DNA from: Prorocentrum cordatum
Lineage: Eukaryota > Sar > Dinophyceae > Prorocentrales > Prorocentraceae
Direction of reading: 5' to 3'
Assembly (NCBI GenBank): GCA_963575745.1
Contig: CAUYUJ010017627.1
Coordinates: 511,472-575,471 of the forward strand
DNA length: 64,000 bases
In this document: in pieces, positions 21,525 to 31,199 of the stretch
Layout: every line of letters begins with the position of its first letter
How positions within the stretch are numbered: position 1 is the stretch's first letter
Program-made: the position numbers and the translations under genes
Notes under the pieces: model-generated
What the model was told of the DNA's origin: nothing
The model's input: only the letters and a program-made list of their open reading frames with translations
The model's database searches: none

Positions 21525-23219
21525 ATGCTCGCGCCGTGCGCGGCGATCATTCTCGCCCTGGCCGTGCAGGCCACAGCGGGCGGCAAGAAGAACCAGAAGG
21601 AGCCCGGCGCCAAGAAACTCACCGAAGAGTTACTGGCACGGCGCCAGGCCATCGGTCAGGACTCGGACGTATCCTCGGAGGCGTTCGACGGCTCAGCATT
21701 CTCAGTCGGACAGAGCTTCGAGCCCGGCGCGGCAGCCGCAGCAGTCAGCGGCGACGTGCAGATGGCTCCTCAGCCACAGCAGGGAGCCGGCAGTGGTGGC
21801 GGTCAGGGCCAGACTCAGAAGGCGGTACCGACGATGGCAGCACTCAGTCAGCAGCAGATGCTGGAGCAGTTTCAGCAATTGTCGAACCCGATGGGACTGG
21901 GCCCTGGGCAAGCTATGGCGATCCCGACGGCAGCTACCGCGACAGCGCCACCAGCGACAGGACCGACTCCACCGAAGTCCCAGCCGTCGCTGTGGGGAGC
22001 TGCAGCTGCGGCGTCTCAGTGGCCACCCCCGACACCGATCCAGGGATCGGCGCAGCCGACGATGAGCCAGGCGATCTACGCTCTGGCCTCGGCGGGAGCC
22101 GAGCAGCGAGGGCAGCCCCCGCTGCCAGCGGGTCCGCCTCCACCAGAGGCGGCGGCAGCGGCGGCACCGACACCCCCAGCCGGGGTGTTGACGGGGCCGG
22201 CAGCCACCAAGCCGCCACCCAAGGCGCCGCCGTATTGCAGTCACCCGGCCAGCGCCATCCGCTACTACGGGAATCAGCACGGCTCTGGCTCTCGGTGTAC
22301 GATGTGCGGCCAGAGAATCGCGTGGGTCCCGGGCGGCAGCCGCGTCGGGCAGGACGGCCAGGCGGCGCCCACAGCAGCCGAGGCAGCCAGAGCAGCAGCA
22401 TTGTCCGCACAGAAGGCTGTCGACCTTCTCCAGAACGATCCCCAGTTCCGAGCCGGAGGGGCGGCGTTGACAACAGTGAATCAACTGTCTGGCTTGTTAC
22501 AGGGCCTGCAGTGGCAGCTGGAGTCGATGCCCGAAGGGGTGCGTGCCCTCAGGAACGTGCAGAGCGTCGTCGATCAGATGATCCAGGTTGCGACGCAGAC
22601 TGCGCAGTTTCCCAATCAGGTGAAGGAGGGGCTGCAGCAACTGTTTCAAGGCATGACGGCAATCAAGCGCCAGCTGCTCGGGCTGGAGGACTTCGGAGTG
22701 GCGATCGACACTCTTCAGGAATCGGTCAACACGATGGCCGGGGCGCTCTCGGGGATGGAGACCGCGATCGGGCAGATCGCGTTCATGCTCGTGAACGTCG
22801 GCACGGCAGTATCGGCGATAGCCCACGCGATCAACAACGGCCAGCAGGTCGAGGCGCAGTGGGACGCGATGAGGATGCAGCAGGCGGCAGCGGCAGCGGC
22901 GGCCAGCCAGGCGGCGGGCTCAGGTGCGGGGCAGGCAGCGAGCTCAGCCTCGGGGCATCCGGAGCACTTCGGAGCAGCTCAGCAGCCTCCGCCGCCTCAG
23001 GCGACCTTCGGGACGGAGCCGGACCTTCCAGCCCAGATGCCGCCGACGCCGACTCAGAACCACGAGATCGATCAGGGCGGCGACCCGCGGCACACGACTA
23101 CTACCACCACCACCGAGCAGACGGCCACGACTACGCCGACGTCGAACCTGGCCCCGATCCCGGAGCAGGGCCTCGAGTCCTGGGAGATCCTCAGCAACAG
23201 CTCAGGACCAATCGTGTGA
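21525..23219 (+). CDS. Element 1 extra protein (564 aa) between protease and Pol, unknown function
   Basis: A frame-3 ORF from ATG 21525 (a GTG precedes it) to TGA 23217-23219; the frame is open from 21441. It lies wholly inside the longer frame-2 ORF, but here frame 2 reads Arg/Ser/Gly/Thr-rich and frame 3 reads like protein. Order: hydrophobic N-terminus (residues 1-18, LAPCAAIILALAVQATA), Lys/Glu-rich stretch, Pro/Gln/Ala/Thr-rich linker (about 60-230), a Cys/His motif (C238, H240, C258, C261: CxH-x17-CxxC), then a long amphipathic helical region (about 290-450) with regularly spaced Leu/Val/Ile/Met, and a polar tail with TTTTTTEQTATTT. The hydrophobic N-terminus could be a signal peptide or membrane anchor; the Cys/His motif could bind zinc. 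I do not recognise a family. Pol begins one base after its stop. Confidence 0.65.
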   Translation: MLAPCAAIILALAVQATAGGKKNQKEPGAKKLTEELLARRQAIGQDSDVSSEAFDGSAFSVGQSFEPGAAAAAVSGDVQMAPQPQQGAGSGGGQGQTQKAVPTMAALSQQQMLEQFQQLSNPMGLGPGQAMAIPTAATATAPPATGPTPPKSQPSLWGAAAAASQWPPPTPIQGSAQPTMSQAIYALASAGAEQRGQPPLPAGPPPPEAAAAAAPTPPAGVLTGPAATKPPPKAPPYCSHPASAIRYYGNQHGSGSRCTMCGQRIAWVPGGSRVGQDGQAAPTAAEAARAAALSAQKAVDLLQNDPQFRAGGAALTTVNQLSGLLQGLQWQLESMPEGVRALRNVQSVVDQMIQVATQTAQFPNQVKEGLQQLFQGMTAIKRQLLGLEDFGVAIDTLQESVNTMAGALSGMETAIGQIAFMLVNVGTAVSAIAHAINNGQQVEAQWDAMRMQQAAAAAAASQAAGSGAGQAASSASGHPEHFGAAQQPPPPQATFGTEPDLPAQMPPTPTQNHEIDQGGDPRHTTTTTTTEQTATTTPTSNLAPIPEQGLESWEILSNSSGPIV

Positions 23220-23220
23220 G

Positions 23221-26200
23221 ATGCTCGAGTACATGCAGCACTCCCGGGACCGAGCCAAGGGGCCGGTCTCTGGGCCTTTCGGCCGCCTTCGCGAGCGGCA
23301 GTTGCTCACTTTCTGGACCCTGCACGCGGGCGGGGGTAAGAGAGAGTGCACCTACCTTCTCCGATTTGCCTTATTCCTCTCCTTCTAATGCTCCAGGTGA
23401 TATTCCCTCCTCTTCCTCCGGTCCGAGTAGTCAGTCGATTCCAGTTTTCCCGACGTTCGTTTCGCGCAGGGGGACCTCGTCACTCTCGGCTGGGCGCTGC
23501 ACGAATAACAGGATCGCCGGAGCACAGCTCCGACGGAGGGCCTCCGAGGACCAGCGGCCCAGGAGTCCGACTGGGGGGAGTTTTGGAGGCCTCGAGTGGC
23601 AAGACGGAGACAACACGAATGATGATCACGAGGTCGCACTGCCTCGACAGGTGCGAACAGCTCTCGAATCTCGCGCGAGTGCCGAGTGTGCTCAGGAGGA
23701 CCCCGGGCCCGGCACCTACCTCTCAGGCAGCCGAGGAGTTAGTTTCATGGAGGTATTTTCTCCACCTCGCATCGCTCCTCGCGTGGAGCAGAAGGGGGGT
23801 CGTCTGGGGGCCAAGTCGAGCTGGGACCTGAAAACCGGTTGGGATTCGCGCCGGACGAGTGACAGACGAGAGCTCTGGGTTGCCATCGGAGAAGACAGGC
23901 CAGAGATGATTTGGCTCTGTCCGCCCTGCCGTACCTTTTCGGCGATAAGTAGGATCAGTGAGGCAGTGCGAGACCCCACCAAGTGGCATCAGGCTGTGGT
24001 CGGAGGAGTAAACGACCTCATTTTGTGTATGAAGATCGCAGCCTATCAGGCCGAGAGGGGTCGTTATTTCGCCTTCGAGCATCCGTTGTTTGCCAGCTCT
24101 TGGGCAGCCAAGGTGGTACGGTTTGTGGCTCAGCTCCCAGGCGTTCGACGGATCCGGATCGATATGTGCACCTTCGGTCTCAGAGTCACTAAGGAGGGCC
24201 TCAACAAGAAGCCCACGGGGCTCCTCACCAATCATCTGAGGCTGTCGGAGATCATGGATGGCCGGCTGTGTGCCGGCGATCACCCCCATGTCATTCTCGA
24301 GGGCAAGAGCCGCACCTCCAAGGCTCAGGAGTACCCCCCAGCGTTTGCCGAGGCGGTAGCTAGTGCGGTGACGGAGCAGTGGAGTGGTGCCAGTGTGTCG
24401 CGAGCGCCCACATGGGCAGAACTCGACGAGAGCCACTTTCCCGAGGGCGGAGAGGAAGGCGAGCGGGAGCCAGAGGACCTAGAGGGTCCCGAGGGAGCCA
24501 GCGGAAGCGAAGACGACGAGCCAGAGACTCGTCCCTCGGGCCCCCGCGCCAAGGATCCTTCGCCGGAACCCACCGAGGAGGAGAAGCGTCTTCTCTTCCG
24601 CCTTCATGTCAACATGGGCCATCCCTGCAACCGCAAGTTTATCAGGGTCCTCCGGGCCGGTGGCGCGAAGATACATCTGCTTCGCTGGATTCGGGATTCC
24701 TTCAGGTGCTCCGAGTGCGCAGAGCGGGCCCGCACGAGTGTCCACCGAAGGGTCGCGCTCCCACGCACGTTTAGGTTTAACCACATTGTGGGGGTTGACT
24801 TGTTCTACCTTACTTTTCAGGAGCGGACGTTGGCCTTTCTCAACCTAGTCGACCATGGCTCCAACTTGCAGGTGTGCGCGCGTGTGGAGGAACCTACCGC
24901 TGTTCAGGTCTGGCGAGCGTTTGTCAAGGCCTGGGTCCGTCCTTTTGGGGCCCCCCACTTCCTGCTCTCCGACGGGGGTTCCGAATTCGAGGGTCGCTTC
25001 GCTCGAGGACTCGAACAGTGGGGGGTCCTCCACCATGTCTGCGACGCCAACTCGCCCTGGCAGAATGGCCGTGTGGAGCGGCATGGAGGCTGGGTTAAGG
25101 ATAGGATCAAAGGCGAGATCGAAGGTGGGTCGGGTCTCCCAGGGAGTGTGGACGAGCTCGAAGATCTGGTGTACGAGCTATGCGCTCACAAGAACCGCTT
25201 CTGGCACCGAGGAGGTTTCTCTCCGATGCAGCTCGTGTTCGGTGAGAACCCCCGCATGCCCCACGAGTTGTTATCGGACGATCACATGGGCCTCCCTGGT
25301 TGGCAGGACGCCATTCGACCCGCGTCGGAGCTTGATTCGGCCGGCTCCGAGTTCGCCAGGTCTCAGCGGATCAGAGAGCTCGCTCGCAAGCTAGCTCTTG
25401 AAGCGACTGCTCGAGACAAGATCGCCAAGGCGAGTAAGGCCCGTGGTCCCGGCCAGGCCCAGGTGTCGTTCACTCCAGGCCAGTGGGTTTTCGTGTGGCG
25501 CCGCATGACGCGTGCGGGGCCCCGGGCGGACACCTTGGGACGTCGACGGGACGCCTGGACCGGTCCCGGGGTGGTGGTCCTGGCCGAGCGAGGCACCGTG
25601 CGGGTGGCGGTACGCGCCCGCCTTTGGAAGTGCTCGCCAGAACAAGTCAGGCTCGCCAGCGCGGAGGAAGAGTACGGTCTCCAGGTCGCCCAGGACCCGC
25701 GCTGGAAGGAGCTCCTGACCCAGGCCCAGGCCAGGCGCGCTACCGCTGTTGACGTACAGAGAGAGGGCCCGCCCCCTGACGACGCCTGGGACGAACCTCT
25801 GAATCCCGGAACGGACTCGGCGCCTAGCGTGCCCACTGGTCCGGAGCCTCCGCCACGGCCGGATCCGTCCGTCGAGATTCCTGCTGGGCGGCCCCTGGGT
25901 CCTCCTGGACCTCCGATGGTCCGCCGAGGTTTCGACCCAATCGGACCAGGGCCTCCGAGGGCCCCTACGTCGAGGCCTTCGTCAGCAGGAGGGTCCGCCG
26001 CGGCAAGGGCCGGGTCCGAGATCACTCGACTCCCGTCCGTCATCGAAGAGAGCCACGACGGAGACGAGGAGCCTCTCACTCGCCAGGATACGCCAGAGGC
26101 AGAGGAGTCTCCCGAGTCGGCTGTGGCCGCCGCCTCTCCTTCCGTTCCTCCGTCGGCCTCTCCTCTTCCCTCTCCTTCCCCCGTCCCGTCTCCGGTTTCC

Positions 26201-28522
26201 CCCTCTTTCTCTCCTGCCTCTCCCGCCGCCGCCGCCACTGACGCCGCCGTGGGAGGAGGAAGGAGAACGCCCAGAGGTCGGCTGCAACAGCCGAGTGATG
26301 TTCCCGCCTGCATTCGGCAGAGGCAGGCGGAGACGCGGGCCGCCAGCTGTCCTCCGGGAGTTAGCGACTCGAAGCGAGCTAGGATCGAACCCCCTCCGGG
26401 TCTCGAGCCGACCGAGGCGGTGCCAACCGCGACCCGCTCAGACGCCAGCACCTCCGAAGGGGGACCAGGCCAGGTAGGTCGGAGGGTGCAGGAGATCGAA
26501 TCGCGACTCAGAGGAGACGGGTTGTGTTCCTTTTTGGTGGGAGCCGAGAATGCGCGGGTGTTCTTGGTTGAGGAGGCTTCTCAGGATCACAATGAGGTCC
26601 TGGCGGCCAGCCGGGGGGGAGAGGTCACTCTGAGCAGGCTCACTCCAGCTGAGCGGGGGAAGTTCGAGATTTCAGATGACAACGAGTGGCAGAGCATGGC
26701 CAGTTCTGGTGCGGTCGAGGTCATTCCGCCCCGAGAGGCGAAAGTGATCAGAGAGCAGTGCCCCGACCGTATCATCACGAGTCGGATGGTACGGCGGTGG
26801 AAACCCGTGGAGGGCACCTTTTCTGAACCAACCGCCAAGTCCCGGTGGTGTGTGCACGGGCACAAAGACCCAGACACCGGGTCGTTGTTCGTTTACTCTC
26901 CCACTCCCCAGACCTCGTCCATTCTCATGTTCATCCAAGTGTTGATGAATCTCGGACACTTCGGCGATATCGCCGACGTGAAGAATGCCTTTTGCCAATC
27001 AGATCCCATGAGCCGTGCTCAGGGAGAAATGTACGTGGAACCATGCGAGGGCATCAAGGTTGAACGGGGGTCCCTGATTCGGCTTTTGGTGAATGTCTAC
27101 GGACTTGACGACGCACCACTTGCGTGGCGCAAAACAATCGTCGGATATCTCAGGACGAAAGGTTTCACTCGCAGCCTCCTGGAACCGTGCTGGTGGATGA
27201 GATACGCCCCCGACGGCACCCTCCTCAATATGGTGCTGCTAGAGGTGGGCGATTTCTTCATCTCCAGCAACTCCCAGGAGTCCCGGGCCTGGATCAGAGA
27301 CACGCTCACCTCCAGGTTTCGCTTCGGCAAGTATCGGGACTGTCACGCCGGGGCCGTCGAGTACGCCGGTAGGAGCGTCACCATCGGGCCTCAGAAGACG
27401 ACAGTGGACCAGGAAAAGTACATCCTGGAGGAAGTGCGAGCGATCAGTCTTGAGCGTGGGCGTCTTGGACAGAAGGACTCCCCCCTCACTCAGCCAGAGT
27501 TCAAGGCCCTTCGGTCCCTCATCTACAAGCTGAACTGGGTCGGGCGGGAATCCAGACCGGAGGCCGCAGGAACGGCCAGCATTTTGGCGAGTCGCCTGAA
27601 AGCAGCCACTACCCGGGACGTGGCCGTCGCCAACAAAATGGTGAGGTACCTTCGGTCCACGGCCTCGAGGGGCTTGACGATCTGGCGTCTCGATCCCGAG
27701 AAAATGGCGTTTGTGTCTTTTTCCGATGCGGGTGGAGTCGGGGCCCATGAGGGCCTCCTGGACGATCAAGGCCTGCCCGCCGATCCCACGCAAGGGGCCT
27801 GGATGGTTTTGGCGACAGACAGAAGCGTGATTGATAACTGCGCTGTGAGAGCGTCCACCCTGGGTTGGAGGAGCTCTAAGCTCCGCCGTAAGGTTACATC
27901 CACCCTCGCAGGCGAGACCCAGGCACTGGCACAGGCCGTGTCTGAGGTCGAATTTCTTCAAGTACTTTATCGCGATGTAGTTTTTGGAGATGTTGACGTC
28001 TCGGACATGTCTCGATGCTCCGGGCCTTTTACTACGGTCCTGCGTTGGGACTGTCGACTTGGAGGAAGGGAGGACCAGGTCCACGTGGTGGACGCGAAGA
28101 GTATATATGACACCATGTTAAAGGAGGGAAATGCCAGCGCACGCGACAGGAGGACCGCTTTGGATTTGGCAGCCGTGTGTCAAGCTCTGGAAGGAGCTAG
28201 GGGCCACATCAGGTGGGTTCCTCACGCCCGTATGCCAGTAGACAGTCTGACTAAAGACGACATTAGCAAGGGAAATGCCGCCCTAGGCAGTCTGCTCGCC
28301 ACCGGCCGTTTGGTCCTCGTGGACGAGGACGGAGAGATGTCTCGTCGCAAGCACGACCCCGGCAGCAAGGATCGATCCCACGCAGCGTCCAAGAGAACGC
28401 TGACCCAGGACTCTCGACTCATCTCGTGGGAGGACTTCCAGTCGAGCTACGCAGTGTCGAAGTCCGGGGATCCAGGATCCTCCTCCTCTCTCTCCCTCTC
28501 TCTCCTTCTCCCTGAGCACTGA
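23221..28522 (+). CDS. Element 1 Pol: methyltransferase-like, integrase, RT, RNase H (spliced model)
   Basis: Model: ATG 23221, exon 23221-23335, intron 23336-23396, exon 23397-28522 (TGA), 1746 aa. The frame-1 first exon (MLEYMQHSRDRAKG...) joins frame 2 exactly. Residues about 156-375: C5-methyltransferase-like domain (FSPPR; PPC with Cys 216; FEHP with Glu 266; KKPT). Integrase: H442 and the HHCC knuckle (HVNMGH ... CSEC), then D506, D564, E599 (spacing 58 and 35, DD35E). A Pro/Ser-rich linker follows. RT: D1232 in DVKNAF; the expected Asp-Asp reads Gly1323-Asp (LEVGDFF). RNase H: D1482 (SFSDAG), E1545 (AGETQAL), D1604 (VVDAKSIYD) and WVPHARMPVDSLTK near the end. If not spliced, frame 2 alone still encodes everything from about 23397 onward. 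Confidence 0.8.
23336..23396 (+). other. 61-bp GT-AG intron candidate in Element 1
   Basis: The donor GTAAGA follows GGCGGGG; the tract up to the acceptor is pyrimidine-rich with TTCTAAT near the end as a possible branch site, then CTCCAG and G. Removal changes frame 1 to frame 2, which is exactly the change needed between MLEYMQHS... and the methyltransferase/integrase frame. An AG followed by G is common at dinoflagellate acceptors. Confidence 0.6.
23747..24400 (+). other. C5-DNA-methyltransferase-like domain within Pol
   Basis: Seen: FMEVFSPPRI (glycine-poor motif-I-like start), WLCPPCRTFS (compare the catalytic PPCQxFS loop of C5 methyltransferases; Cys at 23927), FAFEHP (Glu at 24077 where these enzymes have the ENV motif), and MCTFGLRVT...KKPTGLLTN (compare the KPT-x-x-x-TN element of phage-type C5 methylases). 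The S-adenosylmethionine-binding GxGG motif is not evident, so activity is uncertain. Domain assignment is inference from motif order. Confidence 0.55.
24605..25110 (+). other. integrase zinc-binding and DD35E core of Element 1
   Basis: HHCC region starts at His 24605; catalytic codons are Asp 24797 (VGVDLFYL), Asp 24971 (LSDGGSEF) and Glu 25076 (NGRVERHGG). All three are present with the family's 35-residue D-to-E spacing, so strand transfer is probably intact. Confidence 0.92.
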
Positions 28523-28567
28523 CTGATTTGTATAGCTACTGTTTTGCCTATAGGGGGTGCTAAACCT

Positions 28568-28576
28568 AGGAGAAAG
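28568..28576 (+). promoter_or_regulatory. possible polypurine tract of Element 1
   Basis: AGGAGAAAG within CCTAGGAGAAAG lies 9 bases upstream of the 3' LTR. Tracts usually abut the LTR, so this is tentative. Element 2 has CCTAGGAGGAG in the corresponding place. Confidence 0.4.
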
Positions 28577-28585
28577 TTTCACCCA

Positions 28586-28758
28586 TGTGATAGGTGTCCT
28601 TTGATAGGTTTAGCACATTGATCTTTCTTGTATAGCCCAGCATTCCAGCTCACGGGGCAGCCAGGATTGTCCGCTATGACACTCAGGGAAGGTTGTACTG
28701 TACTTCGTCGTTGTGGCTCAAGGCCAAAAGTACATCTGTTCATCCTGCTGCTGCCACA
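28586..28758 (+). repeat. Element 1 3' LTR
   Basis: 173 bp, identical by eye to 18528-18700, ending CACA and followed by the TATC duplication. Confidence 0.95.
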
Positions 28759-29100
28759 TATCGCCATGTTCGTGTTTTTTTTGGGAGGCACGGCGGAGTG
28801 GCGGTGTACGCGCATCCAGACGGGACCTCGCAGTTATTCGTGGTTGTTGCGCAATTGTCGCCATTTTCGCGGGCTCTTGCAGGGCACGGCGGAGTAGCGG
28901 AGCAGCTGCTGTACGCGCACCCAGACGGGACTTCGCAGCTTTTTGAGAGTTTGTGAATTGCACAATTGTGATCATTTCCGTGGCTGCCAGTAGGCACGGC
29001 GGAGCAGCGGAGTACGAGCACCCAGACGGGACCTGGCAGTTTTTTGGGTGGTTGCGAAATGCACAGTTGTCGCCACTTTTCAGGCTACAAGGTTTCAGCA
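28759..29100. repeat. ~101-bp satellite, block 1 right part
   Basis: Continues the satellite in phase after Element 1 (TATCGCCATG...GGAGGCACGGCGGAG), about three units, the last ending near 29085. Confidence 0.85.
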
Positions 29101-30640
29101 ATGAATCCTGAGTGGATTTTGAAACTCTCGGCGGGAACGGAGAGCCCGGAGAGACGCGAGGGAAATTCGTGTGAAAATCGCAGCGGCAATGTAAAATGCT
29201 CGTGCGTCCCAGCGATCATACATATCATCGGCTAGTGTTGCCGGCCTTCCCATGTTGTGATTTCAACGCGTGCACAGTGTATATAAAAACGCCTCCTCTC
29301 TCTCCCCCTCCTCGGCCTGGTCGTTCTCCTCGTTCAGCAGTTGCTGATGATGTTCGTTGCACTCTACGGGGAAGAAGGCGCCCTAATTTTGGCTCAGGCA
29401 TGGGTACGCAAACCTTAGTTTTGTTACAATCTCTTGAAGGTACAGCCCTTGCAGGACTACGTCTTCTCGGCGGCAGAGTTGCGTGCGCGGGGGCCCCCTT
29501 TCGCACTTGTGACCTTGATTGAGCGCTTGCCACCAGGCCGGGCGAGGTCGCGGGCAGTTGCGTTGCGAGAGTTTCGCGCTGCCCGCTGTTGATACCCGGC
29601 GCGCATGGCAGGCAGCTCGACCTCGAAACCTTGCAGTCGATCCTTCTTTCAGTAGCCCGCCCACAGCATATTACTATCCATGTCGACCTGAGAAGGTGTG
29701 ATTTTCGAAGTGGATTTCTGGTGGATTCCGAAATGGATTTCGACGTGGATTTCGACATGGATTTTTAAATGGATGCCGAAAGTGGATGACGTGGATTTCG
29801 GGTTCGATTTCGAAAGTGGATTTCGAGGTGGATTCGAAGTGGAAATATGGGGCCGAATTTTTAGCACCCCTCACGCACTTGACCGCCCTCGCAAATCAAT
29901 TCGAAATCCACATCGAAATCCATATCGGATTTCACACTGAGAATCCAGCGCCGCTTGCCCCTTGTTCCGCCCTCGGTGCCGGGCGCCCCAGGGAGACCCA
30001 GCCTGGCTGGGCGCAACAGACGTTGGCGGCGGCTCTCTGCGGAGGCCGTGCAAGGCCGGCGTGATCTGGCGGCCGTCCCAGGCGAACAAGGGCCACCGCG
30101 CCATGCTTTTCGGCGCATCAGCTCGCGCGGCGGCGCATGCCTCTGAATGCCGCGCGGACGTCTGGGGTTCCGAGAGTTCCGTCCGCGGTCGAAGCTGTCC
30201 TCCATACGCGGGGGCGCCGCTCGCAAGTGGCCGAAGGCCACCGCTTGCGGCGTTTTGGCGTTTCCGCACACGCGGGGGCGAACGCCTCAGAGTGGCGGGC
30301 AGGCGTCTGGATGCGTGGGGTATCCCGCGCTTGTCACGATTTCGCAGCATGCGTGGGGACAGCGCGCCAGGGCGAGTCGGGTTTCCCGGAGGTTGCGGGT
30401 AATCCAGCCGGCGCACGGCGCAGCCATGCCCTTCGCCGCGTGTGGATCGTTTCCATCGCCAGTGGTGCGTCTTCACGCGAGTGGGGCCATTCGTAAGACA
30501 TGCCGCCCGTGGCGGCGACGCGCAATGCTGGGGTGGCGCGCCCGCGCGTGTCTACGTCTTCATGGCGCGCGCACTCAGACATGAGAATTTTCATTTTCCG
30601 CGACGCAAGAAATATCCTCGCAGTGCTTGCTGAGACCTGG
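29101..30640. other. no recognisable gene; contains a GTGGATTTCGAA-type repeat at 29700-29940
   Basis: Short frames overlap on both strands without motifs. At 29700-29940 degenerate copies of GTGGATTTCGA (about 12 bp) are strung together. The rest is unique, GC-rich sequence with no feature that I can name. Confidence 0.45.
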
Positions 30641-30925
30641 CAATCTGACGGTTTCGTTGGTTCCTGGGAGGCTCGGCGGGGTAACGTAGTTGCGAAGTGA
30701 TGAATTGTCGCCATGTTCGTGGGCTCCTGGGAGGCACGGCGGAGTAGCGGAGTACGCGCACCCAGACGGGTCTTCGTAGTTGCCTGGGGGGTTGCGAATT
30801 GCGCATGTGTTGCTAGTCTCGTGGGCTTTTTGGGGTACGGTGGAGTCGGGGAGTACGCGCGCCCAGACCGGTTTTCGCAGTTCCCGGGGGGTATGCGAAT
30901 TGCGCAATACGGTTTTTCCCAACCA
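30641..30925. repeat. ~101-bp satellite, short cluster
   Basis: Two full units at 30721 and 30822 (spacing 101 bp) plus a partial one. Linker sequence follows (TTTTCCCAACC ... TTGGGTCCTCGTTTTTAATG). Confidence 0.85.
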
Positions 30926-30965
30926 TCCTGTGGTGTTGGGTCCTCGTTTTTAATGACGGACCCCG

Positions 30966-31165
30966 CGTGTCTTTCCTTCCTCCTCCCTCCTCCCCCTCCT
31001 TCCTCCTCTCCTCCTCCTCCTCCTCCTCCTCCTCCTCCTCCTCCTGCTCCTGCTCCTCCTACTCCTACTCCTACTCCTACTCCTACTACTCCTCCTCCTC
31101 CGCCTCCTCCTCCTCCTCCTCATCATCATCAGCATCAGCATCAGCATCAGCAGCAACATCATCAT
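30966..31165. repeat. (TCC)n then (CAT)n microsatellite
   Basis: CTCCTC/TCC triplets followed by CATCAG and CATCAT, directly before the 77-bp array. Confidence 0.9.
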
Positions 31166-31199
31166 CACCACCATCACCCAAGACGTCGCTTCGTGACCC

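Larger units (their letters stand above)
18528..28758 (+). mobile_element. Element 1: complete Ty1/copia-type LTR retrotransposon
   Basis: A 10,231-bp element bounded by two 173-bp direct repeats that I find identical, starting TGTG and ending CACA, with a 4-bp duplication TATC. Internal order is primer-binding site, Gag with CCHC knuckle, protease, an extra protein in another frame, a methyltransferase-like domain, integrase, RT and RNase H. Integrase before RT defines the Ty1/copia class. Identical LTRs mean recent insertion. It sits inside the ~101-bp satellite. Odd points: frame changes between parts, an intron-like segment, and a Gly in place of one RT catalytic Asp. Confidence 0.95.

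Noticed and set aside
19061-28522. A single uninterrupted 3153-residue polyprotein
   Set aside because: The frame is open, but at both the start (19061-19305) and the middle (about 21500-23390) its text is out-of-frame in composition while other frames are protein-like; GC-rich DNA lacks stops by chance.
29385-29402. Spliced-leader relic (ATTTTGGCTCA) before an ATG
   Set aside because: Only about 11 bases match, which is not rare in 64 kb on two strands, and the downstream 40-codon frame has no recognisable product.
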